Source of the DNA: Pseudomonas sp. ML2-2023-3
Lineage (GTDB): Bacteria > Pseudomonadota > Gammaproteobacteria > Pseudomonadales > Pseudomonadaceae
Direction of reading: 5' to 3'
Assembly: GCF_037055275.1 (NCBI RefSeq)
Contig: NZ_CP146343.1
Span: 5,239,001 to 5,303,000, forward strand
DNA: 64,000 nt
The translations under genes were made by a program, and so were the position numbers. Position 1 is the first letter of the stretch. Each line of letters starts with the position of its first letter. The notes under the pieces are model-generated. The model did no database searches, was not told the DNA's origin, and saw only the letters and a list, made by a program, of their open reading frames with translations. Below, piece after piece: positions 53,953 to 63,865 of this stretch.

Positions 53953-54524
53953 GGCTCTGCCGCCCGGCGGCGTGACAGCTGCAACACACTGGGATGTATA
54001 CGTACGCCGCTGCGGGCCACGGAGTCGAGATTGACCTCAAACGACACTTGCTCATCGCGTACGTGCAAGCAAAAAAGGCTGCCAACGGTGCATTGATCAC
54101 TGTCTTCGCTGATGCTCAGAACGGCTTTGGTATTCAGCCGGGTGAATAGACCACTGCGTTCCTCAACGCTGAGCTTGCCCAGATAGACCGCGTTGCAGTC
54201 GCTGGCAATGCCCGGATCACTGGCCAGCACGCGGTGCACCTGCACCGGCCTGCCACTGGATTGCGTCGCGCCCTTGATCAGGTCATCGGTGTATTCGGTG
54301 GGGCCGATGATGCATAGCTGCAATTGCGCCGGCTCGGAGGGCCAGCGTGCATAACTCAGGATGCCAAGGACCACTTGAGTCACAGCCTTGGCACGCTGAT
54401 CAGCCAGGTTGATTGGCGCTTCAGCTTGAGCCAGGCAAGGAACGCTCAGCAGTAACAAGCAAAATGCAAGCAGCCGAAGCCGCCATCCAAAGTACTGTTC
54501 TGTCGATGAGACAGCCACGTCCAT
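53949..54524 (-). CDS. yfiR: YfiR, periplasmic inhibitor of YfiN
   Basis: A 191-residue periplasmic protein that binds the periplasmic domain of YfiN and keeps it inactive. After a long N-terminal segment and signal sequence (LRLLAFCLLLLSVPCLAQA) the mature protein has Cys71, Cys110, Cys145 and Cys152, the four cysteines that form two disulfides in P. aeruginosa YfiR, at the same numbers. Reducing conditions or YfiB capture release YfiN there. First gene of yfiRNB; no ribosome site of note and no promoter was recognised upstream. Confidence 0.93.
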   Translation of the reverse strand: MDVAVSSTEQYFGWRLRLLAFCLLLLSVPCLAQAEAPINLADQRAKAVTQVVLGILSYARWPSEPAQLQLCIIGPTEYTDDLIKGATQSSGRPVQVHRVLASDPGIASDCNAVYLGKLSVEERSGLFTRLNTKAVLSISEDSDQCTVGSLFCLHVRDEQVSFEVNLDSVARSGVRIHPSVLQLSRRRAAEP

Positions 54525-54632
54525 GCAGGATTTCTCTGTAATCTTTGTAAGAATAATGTCGTAACGATAGCACAGCCGGCAAAACGACTGTGATACAGGT
54601 CACATTTGTTGCAATTGGGAACTCCATTTCCC

Positions 54633-54649
54633 TGTGGAAGCAGGCTTAC
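54633..54649. repeat. Degenerate REP arm overlapping the recD stop
   Basis: GTGGAAGCAGGCTTAC matches 13 of the first 16 bases of the family 1 REP arm. The recD stop codon (minus strand) lies within it. No opposite arm is nearby. Confidence 0.5.
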
Positions 54650-56730
54650 CCCAGCCCCAGCATCAACCCGCTCAGGCGTTTTACCTTGCGCTGCACGGCC
54701 TCTTCAAAGACGCCGGTACGCGGCTCGACCAGGCTGAACCAGTTTTTGGCCCGGGTGATGCCGGTGTAGATCAGCTCCTTGGTCAACACCGGATTGAGCG
54801 CCTCGGGGAGCACCAACGCGGTGTGGGAGAACTCCGAGCCTTGGGATTTGTGTACGGTCATGGCATAGACCGTTTCAACGTCATTGAGCCGACTGGGCAG
54901 GACAAACCGGATACCGCCCTGCCCGTCGTTACGGGCGAATGCCACACGCAGCACATGACGCTGGGTCAGCCCATCACGCTCGGGGAGCTTGAGGGCGATA
55001 CCGATATCGCCGTTCATCAGGCCCAGGCCGTAATCGTTGCGGGTCATCAGGACCGGGCGGCCTTCGTACCAATGCTGGTCACTGTCGATCAGCTTGCGGG
55101 CAAACAGGGCGCGGGTGATGCGCTCATTCAGGCCTTCGACACCCCAGGGGCCCTTGCGCACGGCGCAGAGGACTTGAAAGGCCTCGAACGCTTGCAGCAC
55201 GTTACCCGCCCATACCGCCCAACAAGGGTCTTCCAGTCCGGTCTCGCCAGTAGGGCGCTGCTCGCGCAACACCTCAAGGTAATGCCGATAGCCTTTGGCC
55301 TCAGCGCCGCGCCCTTCCAGTGCCAGACGCTCAAAACCACGGTCCTGCTCGCCCTTGAGGGGCAATGCAAAGAGGTCGGCGTGGGTGCCTGCCGCCAGCA
55401 GGGCCCGTGCTTCGCGGGGCAGTTGCTGGTTGACCAGGCGCGACAGCTGGCCGATACCGCTGCCTTCGCCAAAACGGCGCGAGTGACGCAGCATGACCAC
55501 TTGCTGGGCCAGTGGATGCGTACCCTCCAGATCTTGTTGCAAGTCACTGGCGCTCAGGTTTTCGCCGCTGACCTGCTCAAGCCAGGCACGGGTCTGCGGG
55601 GTGTACCAACCCGCTTCGGCATCGCGGCACAAATCACCAAGCACCGCGCCGGCTTCAACCGACGCCAATTGGTCTTTGTCGCCCAACAGCACCAGCCGCG
55701 CATGGGCGGGCAATGCATCGAGCAAGTTGGCCATCATTTCCAGGTCGATCATGGACGCTTCGTCGACCACCAGTACGTCCAGTGGCAGGCGATTGCCCGC
55801 GTGATGACGGAAGTGGCGCGTGCCGGGGCGACTGCCGAGCAGACGGTGAACGGTGGTCACGTCACTGGGGATTTTTTGCCGAACCTTGTCGTCCACTTCC
55901 AGGGATTTGACTTGAAGGCTGATGGACTCGGTCAGGCGCGCGGCGGCTTTACCGGTCGGTGCGGCCAGGCGAATGCGCAAGGGCGCCCCCGCTTCGACGG
56001 CAGGGGCTTGAAGCAAGGCCAGCAGACGCACCACGGTGGTGGTTTTGCCGGTGCCTGGCCCCCCGGTAACAATGCTGAATGCACCGCGAGTGGCCAGGGC
56101 GCAGGCCAGCTTTTGCCAGTCAATCAGCGCATGCTGTGCCGGGCTGCCGAACAAGCCGTTCAGCCGTGCAGGCAAATCATCGGGCGTTGCTTCAACCTGC
56201 GACAGACGTTGGCGCAAGGCGCTATCGATTCGCCGCTCATAAGCCCAGTAGCGGCGTAAATACAGACGGCGCTCACTCAGCACCAACGGGCGGCTGGCCG
56301 CATCCGCCGATGGCTGACCCGCGTGCTCAACCAACGGGCTGGCTTGCAGGGCCTTACACCACGCGTCGCCCTCCAGCGCCTCAAGCAACTGCGAGGGCAG
56401 CAGCATGGCGCCGGTTTGCACATCGCCCTCGGGTGGCAAGGACAGTGCAAAGTCGGGTTCCTTCAGGGTCTCGAACAAATCAAGACACACATGACCGTGG
56501 CCCAACTGATGACTGGTCAACGCTGCCGCCAGCAACACCAAAGGATCGCCTTGCGGATCGCGCTCATGCAGGAACGCGACGAACGCTTTGTCCAGCGCAC
56601 GCAGCCAGCCTCGCTCGACCCAGCGTTCCAGCAACAGCAGCAGATCGTCGGCACGGCCCAAGGGTTGCAGCAGGGCAAGGCTTTCGGCCGTCAACGGCGT
56701 GGGCAACAGTTCGGCAAACGAACGACTCAT
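54646..56730 (-). CDS. recD: RecD, exodeoxyribonuclease V alpha subunit
   Basis: A 694-residue 5'-3' helicase subunit of RecBCD. The P-loop VTGGPGTGKTTT lies near residue 225. VVDEASMIDLEMM is Walker B, GDKDQLASVEAGAVLGD follows, and the C-terminal YAMTVHKSQGSEF and LIYTGITRAKNWF are helicase motifs V and VI. RecD drives the fast motor and nuclease regulation of the complex. The ATG overlaps the recB stop by four bases. It is the last of recC-recB-recD. Confidence 0.95.
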   Translation of the reverse strand: MSRSFAELLPTPLTAESLALLQPLGRADDLLLLLERWVERGWLRALDKAFVAFLHERDPQGDPLVLLAAALTSHQLGHGHVCLDLFETLKEPDFALSLPPEGDVQTGAMLLPSQLLEALEGDAWCKALQASPLVEHAGQPSADAASRPLVLSERRLYLRRYWAYERRIDSALRQRLSQVEATPDDLPARLNGLFGSPAQHALIDWQKLACALATRGAFSIVTGGPGTGKTTTVVRLLALLQAPAVEAGAPLRIRLAAPTGKAAARLTESISLQVKSLEVDDKVRQKIPSDVTTVHRLLGSRPGTRHFRHHAGNRLPLDVLVVDEASMIDLEMMANLLDALPAHARLVLLGDKDQLASVEAGAVLGDLCRDAEAGWYTPQTRAWLEQVSGENLSASDLQQDLEGTHPLAQQVVMLRHSRRFGEGSGIGQLSRLVNQQLPREARALLAAGTHADLFALPLKGEQDRGFERLALEGRGAEAKGYRHYLEVLREQRPTGETGLEDPCWAVWAGNVLQAFEAFQVLCAVRKGPWGVEGLNERITRALFARKLIDSDQHWYEGRPVLMTRNDYGLGLMNGDIGIALKLPERDGLTQRHVLRVAFARNDGQGGIRFVLPSRLNDVETVYAMTVHKSQGSEFSHTALVLPEALNPVLTKELIYTGITRAKNWFSLVEPRTGVFEEAVQRKVKRLSGLMLGLG

Positions 56731-59700
56731 AACAACACTCCCTGTTCCCAGGCCGGCTCAGCTGTTTTCGGTAAAGGTTTGCCCTGGAACATCAGGTCCA
56801 GGCTTTCGATCAAGATTCTGGGGGGCCGGGTGAAATACACGCCCTGCCCTTGAGAGCGGGTGCCGCGCAAAAACAGATACAGCGCGCCCCCCATGTGCTG
56901 GTCGTAGTCATAGTCGGGCAATCGCGCCTTGAGCTGACGGTGCAAGGCCAGCAAGTACAAGACGTATTGCAGGTCATAGCGGTGATCCAGAATCGAGGCG
57001 GTCATCGCTTGCTCGGTGTAGGCCGAATCGTCGGCTCCCAGCCAGTTGGACTTGTAGTCCGCCACGTAATAACGGCCCTGGTGCTCGAAAGTCAGGTCGA
57101 TAAAGCCCTTGAACATGCCGTTGAGCAGGCTCGGCTCGGCTCCCGCACGCGGCGCGCCGCCGTGGGTGTGCTGACGTACCAGCGTGTCCAGTTGCACAAC
57201 ATCGACTTTGTGGCTGGCAAACCAGAACTCCATTTCGATCTGGTACTGGCTCAGCTCACTCAGTACGACCGCTGGCTGGCCATTATTCAGACGCAACGGT
57301 TCGTCCTGCAGATGCTGCAGCCAGTCGCTCAAAGTCTCGATCCAGCCTTGCCAGCCACGCCGGTTGCAGCGCCGTGCCACGGCGTCGCTGATCGCTTCAG
57401 GGGTTGCCTTGAAACCTTCGCTGCCCGACCACTCAAGCAGGCCGTGGAGAAAAGTCCCCGGATTTGGCCCACGTGGGAAGCGGTGTATATCACCGCCACT
57501 GAGTAACACTTCACGCGGCGCATCAGGATCGAGTCGCTCGTCATCAGAGAGCTTTTGCGCCAGTGCGCTTTCGGGCGCCTCGGCAGGGCTGAGGCTGTCA
57601 CCGATGCGCAATGCGCTGTAGGACGCGATCCACCAGTTTTCCGCAGCACGGCGGCTCGGGATCAGCGGCTCAAGAAGGGTGGCTTCGTTAAGCGGTGGAT
57701 AAAAATGCGCCTCGCCAGCGGGCGGTACCGGTTCGCACTGAATCGCGGCGCAGTCTTGCCGGGCATCTGCCAGCCAGCTCTGCAACCCGACCGACTCGGC
57801 CAGCACGGCTCCGCCGCCCAGCAAATAACCCAAGGCGCAAAGGTGCAGGATCGACCGATTGCTGTTGCCGCGCTTGAGGTCGGCAACGCCCAGCCAGCAA
57901 GCATGCTGGGCGCGGGTCAGGGCCACATAAAGCAGGCGCAAGTCTTCGGCCAGACGCTCATCATCCGCTTGGGCGATCAGCTCTGGCGTCGGGGTCAAGC
58001 TCACGTGGGCATTGCCGGCGGCGTCGTGGTAATGCAGCGGTAAACGGCTGCCATCCACGGGTTTTGTTGAGCAGATGAACGGCAAGAATACCAATGGGTA
58101 TTCCAGCCCCTTGGACTTGTGGATGGTCACGACTTTGACCAGTTGCTCGTCACTTTCAAGGCGCAGGATCTGCTCTTCACCCGCCTGCCCGGACAATGCC
58201 AGATGCTCGGCCAGATGGCGGATCAACGCCTGTTCGCCATCCAGTTCGGCAGCCGCCTGTTGCAGCAGTTCGGACAGGTGCAGCACGTTGGTCAGCACAC
58301 GCTCGCCATCTGGACGGGCAATCAGGGCCTGGGGCAACTCGAAGTCATGCAGCAAGCGGCGCAACATGGCGAGCACCCCTTGCTTGCGCCAGGTTTCGCG
58401 ATAACCACGGAACTGCATCACGCGCTTTTCCCAGGCCAACTCGTCCTGGTTCAGGCGTTCCAGTTCAATCAGCGGCAGGTCCAGGGTGATGCAGGCCAGC
58501 GCAGCACGCAGCGGACGTTCTACGTCCGGTTCGGCGCAGGCCTTGAGCCAGGCCAGAACATCGTGTGCTTCCTGCGCCGCGTAGACTGAATCCTTATCCG
58601 ACAAGTAAACGCTGCGTACACCACGATTCGACAATTCTCGCCGAACCGCCTGAGCTTCCTTACCGTCACGTACAAGGATTGCGATGTCAGCAGGCAACAC
58701 GCCGCGAATGAATTCGCCATCAATGGCGAAACCACAGCGACCTTGCTGACCGCCATTGAGCAATTCGACAATCTGGCTGGCACAGGCCGCGGCCAGGTTC
58801 TGACGATAGACGGCGCCCGACACGGGCTGCTCGGAGGCCAATTGCCAGAGCGTCAGCGCACTGACAGGCTGACCATCGAACTGCAGGATTTCTTTGCGCC
58901 CTTGGGATTTGACTGACACAAAGGGCACAGGATTCTCAGACCCTTCACGGAACAAAAATGCGCCTCGCCCGGTGTCACGCTGCTCCGCCCGCTCAAAGAC
59001 ATGGTTGACCGCCTTGACCATCGCGTGACTGGACCGGAAGTTGGTGTCCAGCGTATGTAAACGCCCACTGGTGGCGTGACGTGCGCGCAAGTAGGTGTAA
59101 ATATCGGCCCCGCGAAAGGCATAGATCGCCTGCTTGGGGTCGCCAATCAGGAACAGGCCGGTGTCGGGGCTGTTGTCTTCGATCCGGTAAATGGTCTCGA
59201 AGATGCGGTACTGAACGGGATCGGTGTCCTGAAACTCGTCGATCAGGGCCACCGGGAACTGTTCGCGAATCAGGGTGGCCAGGCGCTCGCCGCCTTCGGC
59301 CTGCAATGCAGCGTCGAGGCGCAGCAGCATGTCGTCAAAGCCCATCTCGGCGCGACGGCGTTTTTCCTCTTCAAAGCGCACGCTGACCCAGTTCGCCGCA
59401 TGTTGCAGAACCGCGGCGTCGGGCGTTGGCAAGGCATCGAGCGCAGCTTTGAGGCCCTGCATGGCGTCGAGCCCCGGATGCTGCGGAGGCGCGCCCTTCC
59501 AGGCTTCGGCCATGCCGTCGGGGGTCAGACGCGTGAAGCCGATCCCGAGGTCGAGCTGCTCCTGAGCGTCGTCGGCAGCCCAGGCGCTGAGCTTTTCAAA
59601 CCAGGGCTCGAAATAGCGGGCTTGCATTTTGCGACCGTCGACGGCTTTGCTCGCCACGGCTTGCAAGCAGATATCCCGTAGTTCTTGTGCCCACTGCAGC

Positions 59701-60416
59701 CACGGCGTTTTAAGCCCGGACAAGGCCTGGCGGCGCTCTTGCAGACAGGCTTCGATCATTTGCGCCGGCGTTTGCTCCGGGTTGGCTGGCTGGCGTGAGC
59801 TGCCAAACAGTGCCCGCACACGCGGCAACAAGGCGGCGGGACCGCTCCAGTTGGCGCGCACCCAACTCAGCGCATCGCCCTGCATGGGGTAGCAAAACAG
59901 CCGCCAGTAATCGCGCAGCACTTCTCCCAGCAAGTCGCTGTGGTCGGTTTCCAAAGTCTGGGTGAACAGGCTGCCGCTGTCGAAAGCATGCTCGCGCAAC
60001 ATGCGCTGGCACCAACTGTGGATGGTCGACACAGCAGCCTCGTCCATCCACTGGGCGGCGATGTCGAGACGCCCCGCGCAAGCGGCCCACTGCTCGCCAG
60101 CAAACTGTTCACGCAGTTGCTCGACCAGGGCATCCGGGGCTTCGATCTCGCCACGGAAGAACCGGGCAGCCTCTGCCAGACGGGTGCGGATACGATCGCG
60201 CAGCTCTTTGGTGGCCGCATCGGTAAAGGTCACGACGAGAATCTGCGGCGGTAACAGTTCACGCCCAAAGCCAGACTCTTCGCCGCCATGCCCCAGAATC
60301 AGCCGCAGGTAGAGCGCCGAGATGGTGAAGGTTTTGCCGGTACCGGCGCTGGCCTCGATCAGTTGGCTGCCACGTAGGGGGAAGGCCAAGGCCAGCGGTA
60401 ATGTTTGCTCGCTCAT
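56727..60416 (-). CDS. recB: RecB, exodeoxyribonuclease V beta subunit
   Basis: A 1,229-residue 3'-5' helicase and nuclease of RecBCD, which unwinds and degrades broken DNA ends and loads RecA. Helicase motifs visible are ASAGTGKT at 22-29, FTDAATKELRDRI, LIDEFQDTDPVQYRIF, TIHKSKGLEYPLVF and LLYVALTRAQHACW. The C-terminal nuclease domain has GFIDLTF and the active-site ADYKSNWLG. The ATG at 60416 shares a base with the recC stop; a longer start 11 codons upstream is unlikely. Confidence 0.96.
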   Translation of the reverse strand: MSEQTLPLALAFPLRGSQLIEASAGTGKTFTISALYLRLILGHGGEESGFGRELLPPQILVVTFTDAATKELRDRIRTRLAEAARFFRGEIEAPDALVEQLREQFAGEQWAACAGRLDIAAQWMDEAAVSTIHSWCQRMLREHAFDSGSLFTQTLETDHSDLLGEVLRDYWRLFCYPMQGDALSWVRANWSGPAALLPRVRALFGSSRQPANPEQTPAQMIEACLQERRQALSGLKTPWLQWAQELRDICLQAVASKAVDGRKMQARYFEPWFEKLSAWAADDAQEQLDLGIGFTRLTPDGMAEAWKGAPPQHPGLDAMQGLKAALDALPTPDAAVLQHAANWVSVRFEEEKRRRAEMGFDDMLLRLDAALQAEGGERLATLIREQFPVALIDEFQDTDPVQYRIFETIYRIEDNSPDTGLFLIGDPKQAIYAFRGADIYTYLRARHATSGRLHTLDTNFRSSHAMVKAVNHVFERAEQRDTGRGAFLFREGSENPVPFVSVKSQGRKEILQFDGQPVSALTLWQLASEQPVSGAVYRQNLAAACASQIVELLNGGQQGRCGFAIDGEFIRGVLPADIAILVRDGKEAQAVRRELSNRGVRSVYLSDKDSVYAAQEAHDVLAWLKACAEPDVERPLRAALACITLDLPLIELERLNQDELAWEKRVMQFRGYRETWRKQGVLAMLRRLLHDFELPQALIARPDGERVLTNVLHLSELLQQAAAELDGEQALIRHLAEHLALSGQAGEEQILRLESDEQLVKVVTIHKSKGLEYPLVFLPFICSTKPVDGSRLPLHYHDAAGNAHVSLTPTPELIAQADDERLAEDLRLLYVALTRAQHACWLGVADLKRGNSNRSILHLCALGYLLGGGAVLAESVGLQSWLADARQDCAAIQCEPVPPAGEAHFYPPLNEATLLEPLIPSRRAAENWWIASYSALRIGDSLSPAEAPESALAQKLSDDERLDPDAPREVLLSGGDIHRFPRGPNPGTFLHGLLEWSGSEGFKATPEAISDAVARRCNRRGWQGWIETLSDWLQHLQDEPLRLNNGQPAVVLSELSQYQIEMEFWFASHKVDVVQLDTLVRQHTHGGAPRAGAEPSLLNGMFKGFIDLTFEHQGRYYVADYKSNWLGADDSAYTEQAMTASILDHRYDLQYVLYLLALHRQLKARLPDYDYDQHMGGALYLFLRGTRSQGQGVYFTRPPRILIESLDLMFQGKPLPKTAEPAWEQGVLL

Positions 60417-63400
60417 TAGCGGGACGCCTCGCTGTTCAATGAGCGCCAAGGCGCATCAAAAAGGGGTCGATAGAGGGCATCGCACCACTCTTCAAATTCT
60501 TCAGCCGCCATCAGGGCAGCGTAATCAGGAAACTGTCGGGCCAGAGCAGCGCTTTCGCGGCGTTCGCCGTCGCTGGTTTGGCCATCACCTTCGTAGGTTT
60601 TCTGCGCGGCCGCATCGGCCTTTGCCGGGTCTGTTTGTGCCAGCCAGGCAAAGGCGGTTTTCACGGCAATGGGCAGCGGATGACTCATGCCGACTTTCCA
60701 GGCCACCAGCAGGTTGCCCAGAATATCGCGGGCCTGTTTGGCATCCAGAGGGTCGAGCAGCAAAGTGTCATCGCTGGCCACCAGCGCGGTGGACATCTCC
60801 AGGCCACTGGCACACGCCGCCAGATGATTGACCCACGGCCGGGTCAATCGGTGCCATTTGCGGGTTTTAATTGCGCCAATACTGTTAGGAATGGTGGTGA
60901 TGGACAGTAGGCCTTTATCACTGCGCTGATGCAGATTGCTGAGCCAGCCTTCCAGGATCAGCCCCTGGTCCTCAAAACTGACGGGCAGCGCGCTGGCAAG
61001 CGGCGTGGGCCAAAGGGCCAGCAGTTGCTGATAGCGTTGCAAAACATCAGGTAATGGTTCGATCAGCTCCTGTTGCAGGCATTCGCCAAACCCGGCCATG
61101 GGCAGCAGGCCGCTACCTTGCAAACGCAGGGCGCGGTTGTGCAACGCGTTTTCAAGTTGGTCGGGCTGTGCCAGTGCCGCTTCAAGCAAACTGTCGCTCA
61201 AGGTGTAGCGTTGCAGTGCATCGAGCACGAACGGCTCTTCATCGGCCAAAGGCACTTCGGCGGCTTCGAAGAATACTTTCAAGCGCTGACTAAAGAAGTG
61301 ACGCACAGGGTTACGCAAAAAATCCTGTAACTGCGTCAGATTTAGTGGTTCTTCCTGCTCGTGTGCTCCTAACGCAGCGGGCTGAACCGGTTGCGGTTGT
61401 GGCGCATGTAATCGCTGCCATTCGCGGGCATAACTGAACAGGTTGGGGTTGCCCTCGTGAAAGTAACGGGTGCTGAAGGGTTGCAGCGGATGCTCTTGAG
61501 TCATGGCCTCGAGCAGGTCACCGCCCCCTTGCAGATGCCAGCCATTGGCAAGGTGATCACGCAGTTGGCCAATCAGGACACAGGCGGGGCGCTCGCTGTT
61601 GTCGCGAATACTGCGCCCTACCCAGCTGATATAGAGCTGGTCGCGGGCAGAAAGCAGCGCTTCGAGTAGCAGATAGCGGTCATCCTCACGGCGGGAACGG
61701 TCTCCCGGGCGATAGTCACTGCCCATCAAATCGAAATCCAGCGGCGGTTGTGCCCGCGGGTAGTCGCCGTCATTCATGCCCAGCAGACACACCAGCTTGA
61801 AGGGGATCGCACGCATCGGCATCAGGGTGCAGAAATTGACCGCACCGGCAAGAAAGCGCTGTGACAGTTTTCCTTGGTCAAGCCCGGTGAGCCAGGCTTC
61901 GCGTACTACGGTCAGCGGTAACTCATCTTGCAAGCCAACCAGCTCACAGGTTTCGAGCCAGGTTTCGCGCAATTCTTCAAGCTGGGCCAGCAGGTAGTCG
62001 TCATGCTCGGTTTCTGCCTGGAAAAACAGCTGCACCAGCGCTTGCAGTCGCTCGCCCCATTGCTGTGGCAGCGCCGGTTTCGAGAGTTCTTGATGGGCGA
62101 TTTCAAGCGCATCGAGCAGGGCCACAAGCGGGCCGATGAGTACGGCGTCAAGGCCGCCAATTTCATCGTAAGGCTCGATGCCATCGCACGCTTCGCCACT
62201 GCCCACCGCATAGCCAAGCAGCATGCGACGCAGGCCAAAGCGCCAACTGTTTTGCTCCAGTTGCGGGGGCAAGCCCAGGCCAGCGCGTTGTTCGGCGTTC
62301 AACCCCCAGCGAATGCCCGCACCTTCGATCCAGCGATGCAGGGTTGGCAAGTCGCGTTCCTGGACGTTGAAGCGAGCGCGCAGCGAAGGGACGTCGAGCA
62401 AGTCGAGGATTTCACTGACGGGGAAGCGGCTGTCAGGCAACTTGAGCAGATGCTCGAGGGCGATCAGTAACGGATCGCGGCCCCGCTGCCCCTGGTCGGC
62501 CAAGGTGTAAGGAATAAAGCGGCGATCATCCCGTTCAATCTGACCGAATACGGCGCGGATGTGAGGTGCGTAGCTGTCGACATCCGGCACCATCACAATC
62601 ACATCACGGGGTTGCAACTGAGGATTTTCGCTAAATCGTGCAAGTAGCTGGTCGTGGAGAATCTCGACTTCTCGCTGAGCACTGTGGGCAATATGAAAAC
62701 GGATTGAATGATCCGCTTCCAGGTCGATAGCGGGCCACAACTCGCGGGTTTCGTTCAGGGGGCGCAGTTCAAGAATGTCATCCTGCAACTGGTTGAGCAG
62801 GTTAAGCGGTTCTACTTCGCTGAACAGATCAATACGGCCATCACGAAAAGCCGCACGGTAGCTGTTGGGGTCGTCGTAGCTGTCAAGCAGGTTGATGTAG
62901 TCGCGACCTTGTTTACCCCAGGCGGCCAGTAGTGGATGGGCATGTTGATGCAAGGTGTCGAGATCAAGTGCTGTAGGCATTCCGCTTTTGCGGGCCTGGC
63001 GTTTGTACTGATGGCGTAGCAGATCCTTGTCGGCAACGATGTCAGACCAATGATGGCGGCAGGGGTTATGCACGCACAGCAATACCTGGCTGAAACGAGC
63101 GAGCCCAGCCAGGGCTTCGAGCGCTTGGGCAGGCAATGATGAGATACCGAAGACGATGACTCGGGCAGGCAAGCCGGACGGCGCTTGCTCAAGGCTGCTG
63201 ATCTTGTCCATGAAGCGCTGGTGAACACCGGCCCGGCTCTGGGACATGCCTTCCTCGCCCACATCGAGCAGTAGCGCACGCCACAGCTCGGCTTGCCAGC
63301 AGTTGGCCGGGCTCAGGGCCGGGCTTTCTCCTCGGGCGTTGCGCAGTTGATGACGGCCAGCGGCCCAATCTTCGAGCCAGTCGGCACGATAGACCTGATA

Positions 63401-63865
63401 TTGGTCGAACAGGTCAGCGAGTCGCTCTGACAATTGATAGCGTTTTCGCAAATCGGTGTCGTGAGTCAGGAAGCGCTGCAGCGGCTCGAAGTGTGGTTGA
63501 TCAATGAGAGCAGGAAGCAGGCGCATCAGGCGCCAGGTCAGCGGGCCTTTGTCGAGCAGGGACTTGGCGGGGATTTCTTCGCTGCCTAATACAAGTCGAT
63601 AGAGTTGCCACAAAAAACTGCCGGGCAACTGCACATCCACCGCTGCCGCAATTCCGCAGCCGCCGAGGTCATCGTCCTGAGCATCTTCGGCCAGGGCCAG
63701 CTTCAGCCATTGGGCGATGCCGTTGCTCTGCACCAACGCGATTTCGTTTTCCAGAGGAGCCAGGGGGTAGCGTCGCATCCAGCTGACCACCAGGCTACGT
63801 AACTCATCAAGGCGGTTACCGTGAACCACCATAAAACCCGCATTGAGGGACGTAGCAACCGGCAT
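60416..63865 (-). CDS. recC: RecC, exodeoxyribonuclease V gamma subunit
   Basis: A 1,149-residue subunit of RecBCD that splits the DNA strands and recognises Chi. It is a catalytically dead helicase-like protein. FMVVHGNRLDELR and ENEIALVQSNGIAQWLKL near the N-terminus and VCLLGMNDGDYPRAQPPLDFDLM in the second half are typical. The ATG at 63865 has AAGGA at normal spacing; a longer frame to 63922 is not supported. First gene of recC-recB-recD; the remaining 135 bases to the window end hold no gene. Confidence 0.95.
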   Translation of the reverse strand: MPVATSLNAGFMVVHGNRLDELRSLVVSWMRRYPLAPLENEIALVQSNGIAQWLKLALAEDAQDDDLGGCGIAAAVDVQLPGSFLWQLYRLVLGSEEIPAKSLLDKGPLTWRLMRLLPALIDQPHFEPLQRFLTHDTDLRKRYQLSERLADLFDQYQVYRADWLEDWAAGRHQLRNARGESPALSPANCWQAELWRALLLDVGEEGMSQSRAGVHQRFMDKISSLEQAPSGLPARVIVFGISSLPAQALEALAGLARFSQVLLCVHNPCRHHWSDIVADKDLLRHQYKRQARKSGMPTALDLDTLHQHAHPLLAAWGKQGRDYINLLDSYDDPNSYRAAFRDGRIDLFSEVEPLNLLNQLQDDILELRPLNETRELWPAIDLEADHSIRFHIAHSAQREVEILHDQLLARFSENPQLQPRDVIVMVPDVDSYAPHIRAVFGQIERDDRRFIPYTLADQGQRGRDPLLIALEHLLKLPDSRFPVSEILDLLDVPSLRARFNVQERDLPTLHRWIEGAGIRWGLNAEQRAGLGLPPQLEQNSWRFGLRRMLLGYAVGSGEACDGIEPYDEIGGLDAVLIGPLVALLDALEIAHQELSKPALPQQWGERLQALVQLFFQAETEHDDYLLAQLEELRETWLETCELVGLQDELPLTVVREAWLTGLDQGKLSQRFLAGAVNFCTLMPMRAIPFKLVCLLGMNDGDYPRAQPPLDFDLMGSDYRPGDRSRREDDRYLLLEALLSARDQLYISWVGRSIRDNSERPACVLIGQLRDHLANGWHLQGGGDLLEAMTQEHPLQPFSTRYFHEGNPNLFSYAREWQRLHAPQPQPVQPAALGAHEQEEPLNLTQLQDFLRNPVRHFFSQRLKVFFEAAEVPLADEEPFVLDALQRYTLSDSLLEAALAQPDQLENALHNRALRLQGSGLLPMAGFGECLQQELIEPLPDVLQRYQQLLALWPTPLASALPVSFEDQGLILEGWLSNLHQRSDKGLLSITTIPNSIGAIKTRKWHRLTRPWVNHLAACASGLEMSTALVASDDTLLLDPLDAKQARDILGNLLVAWKVGMSHPLPIAVKTAFAWLAQTDPAKADAAAQKTYEGDGQTSDGERRESAALARQFPDYAALMAAEEFEEWCDALYRPLFDAPWRSLNSEASR

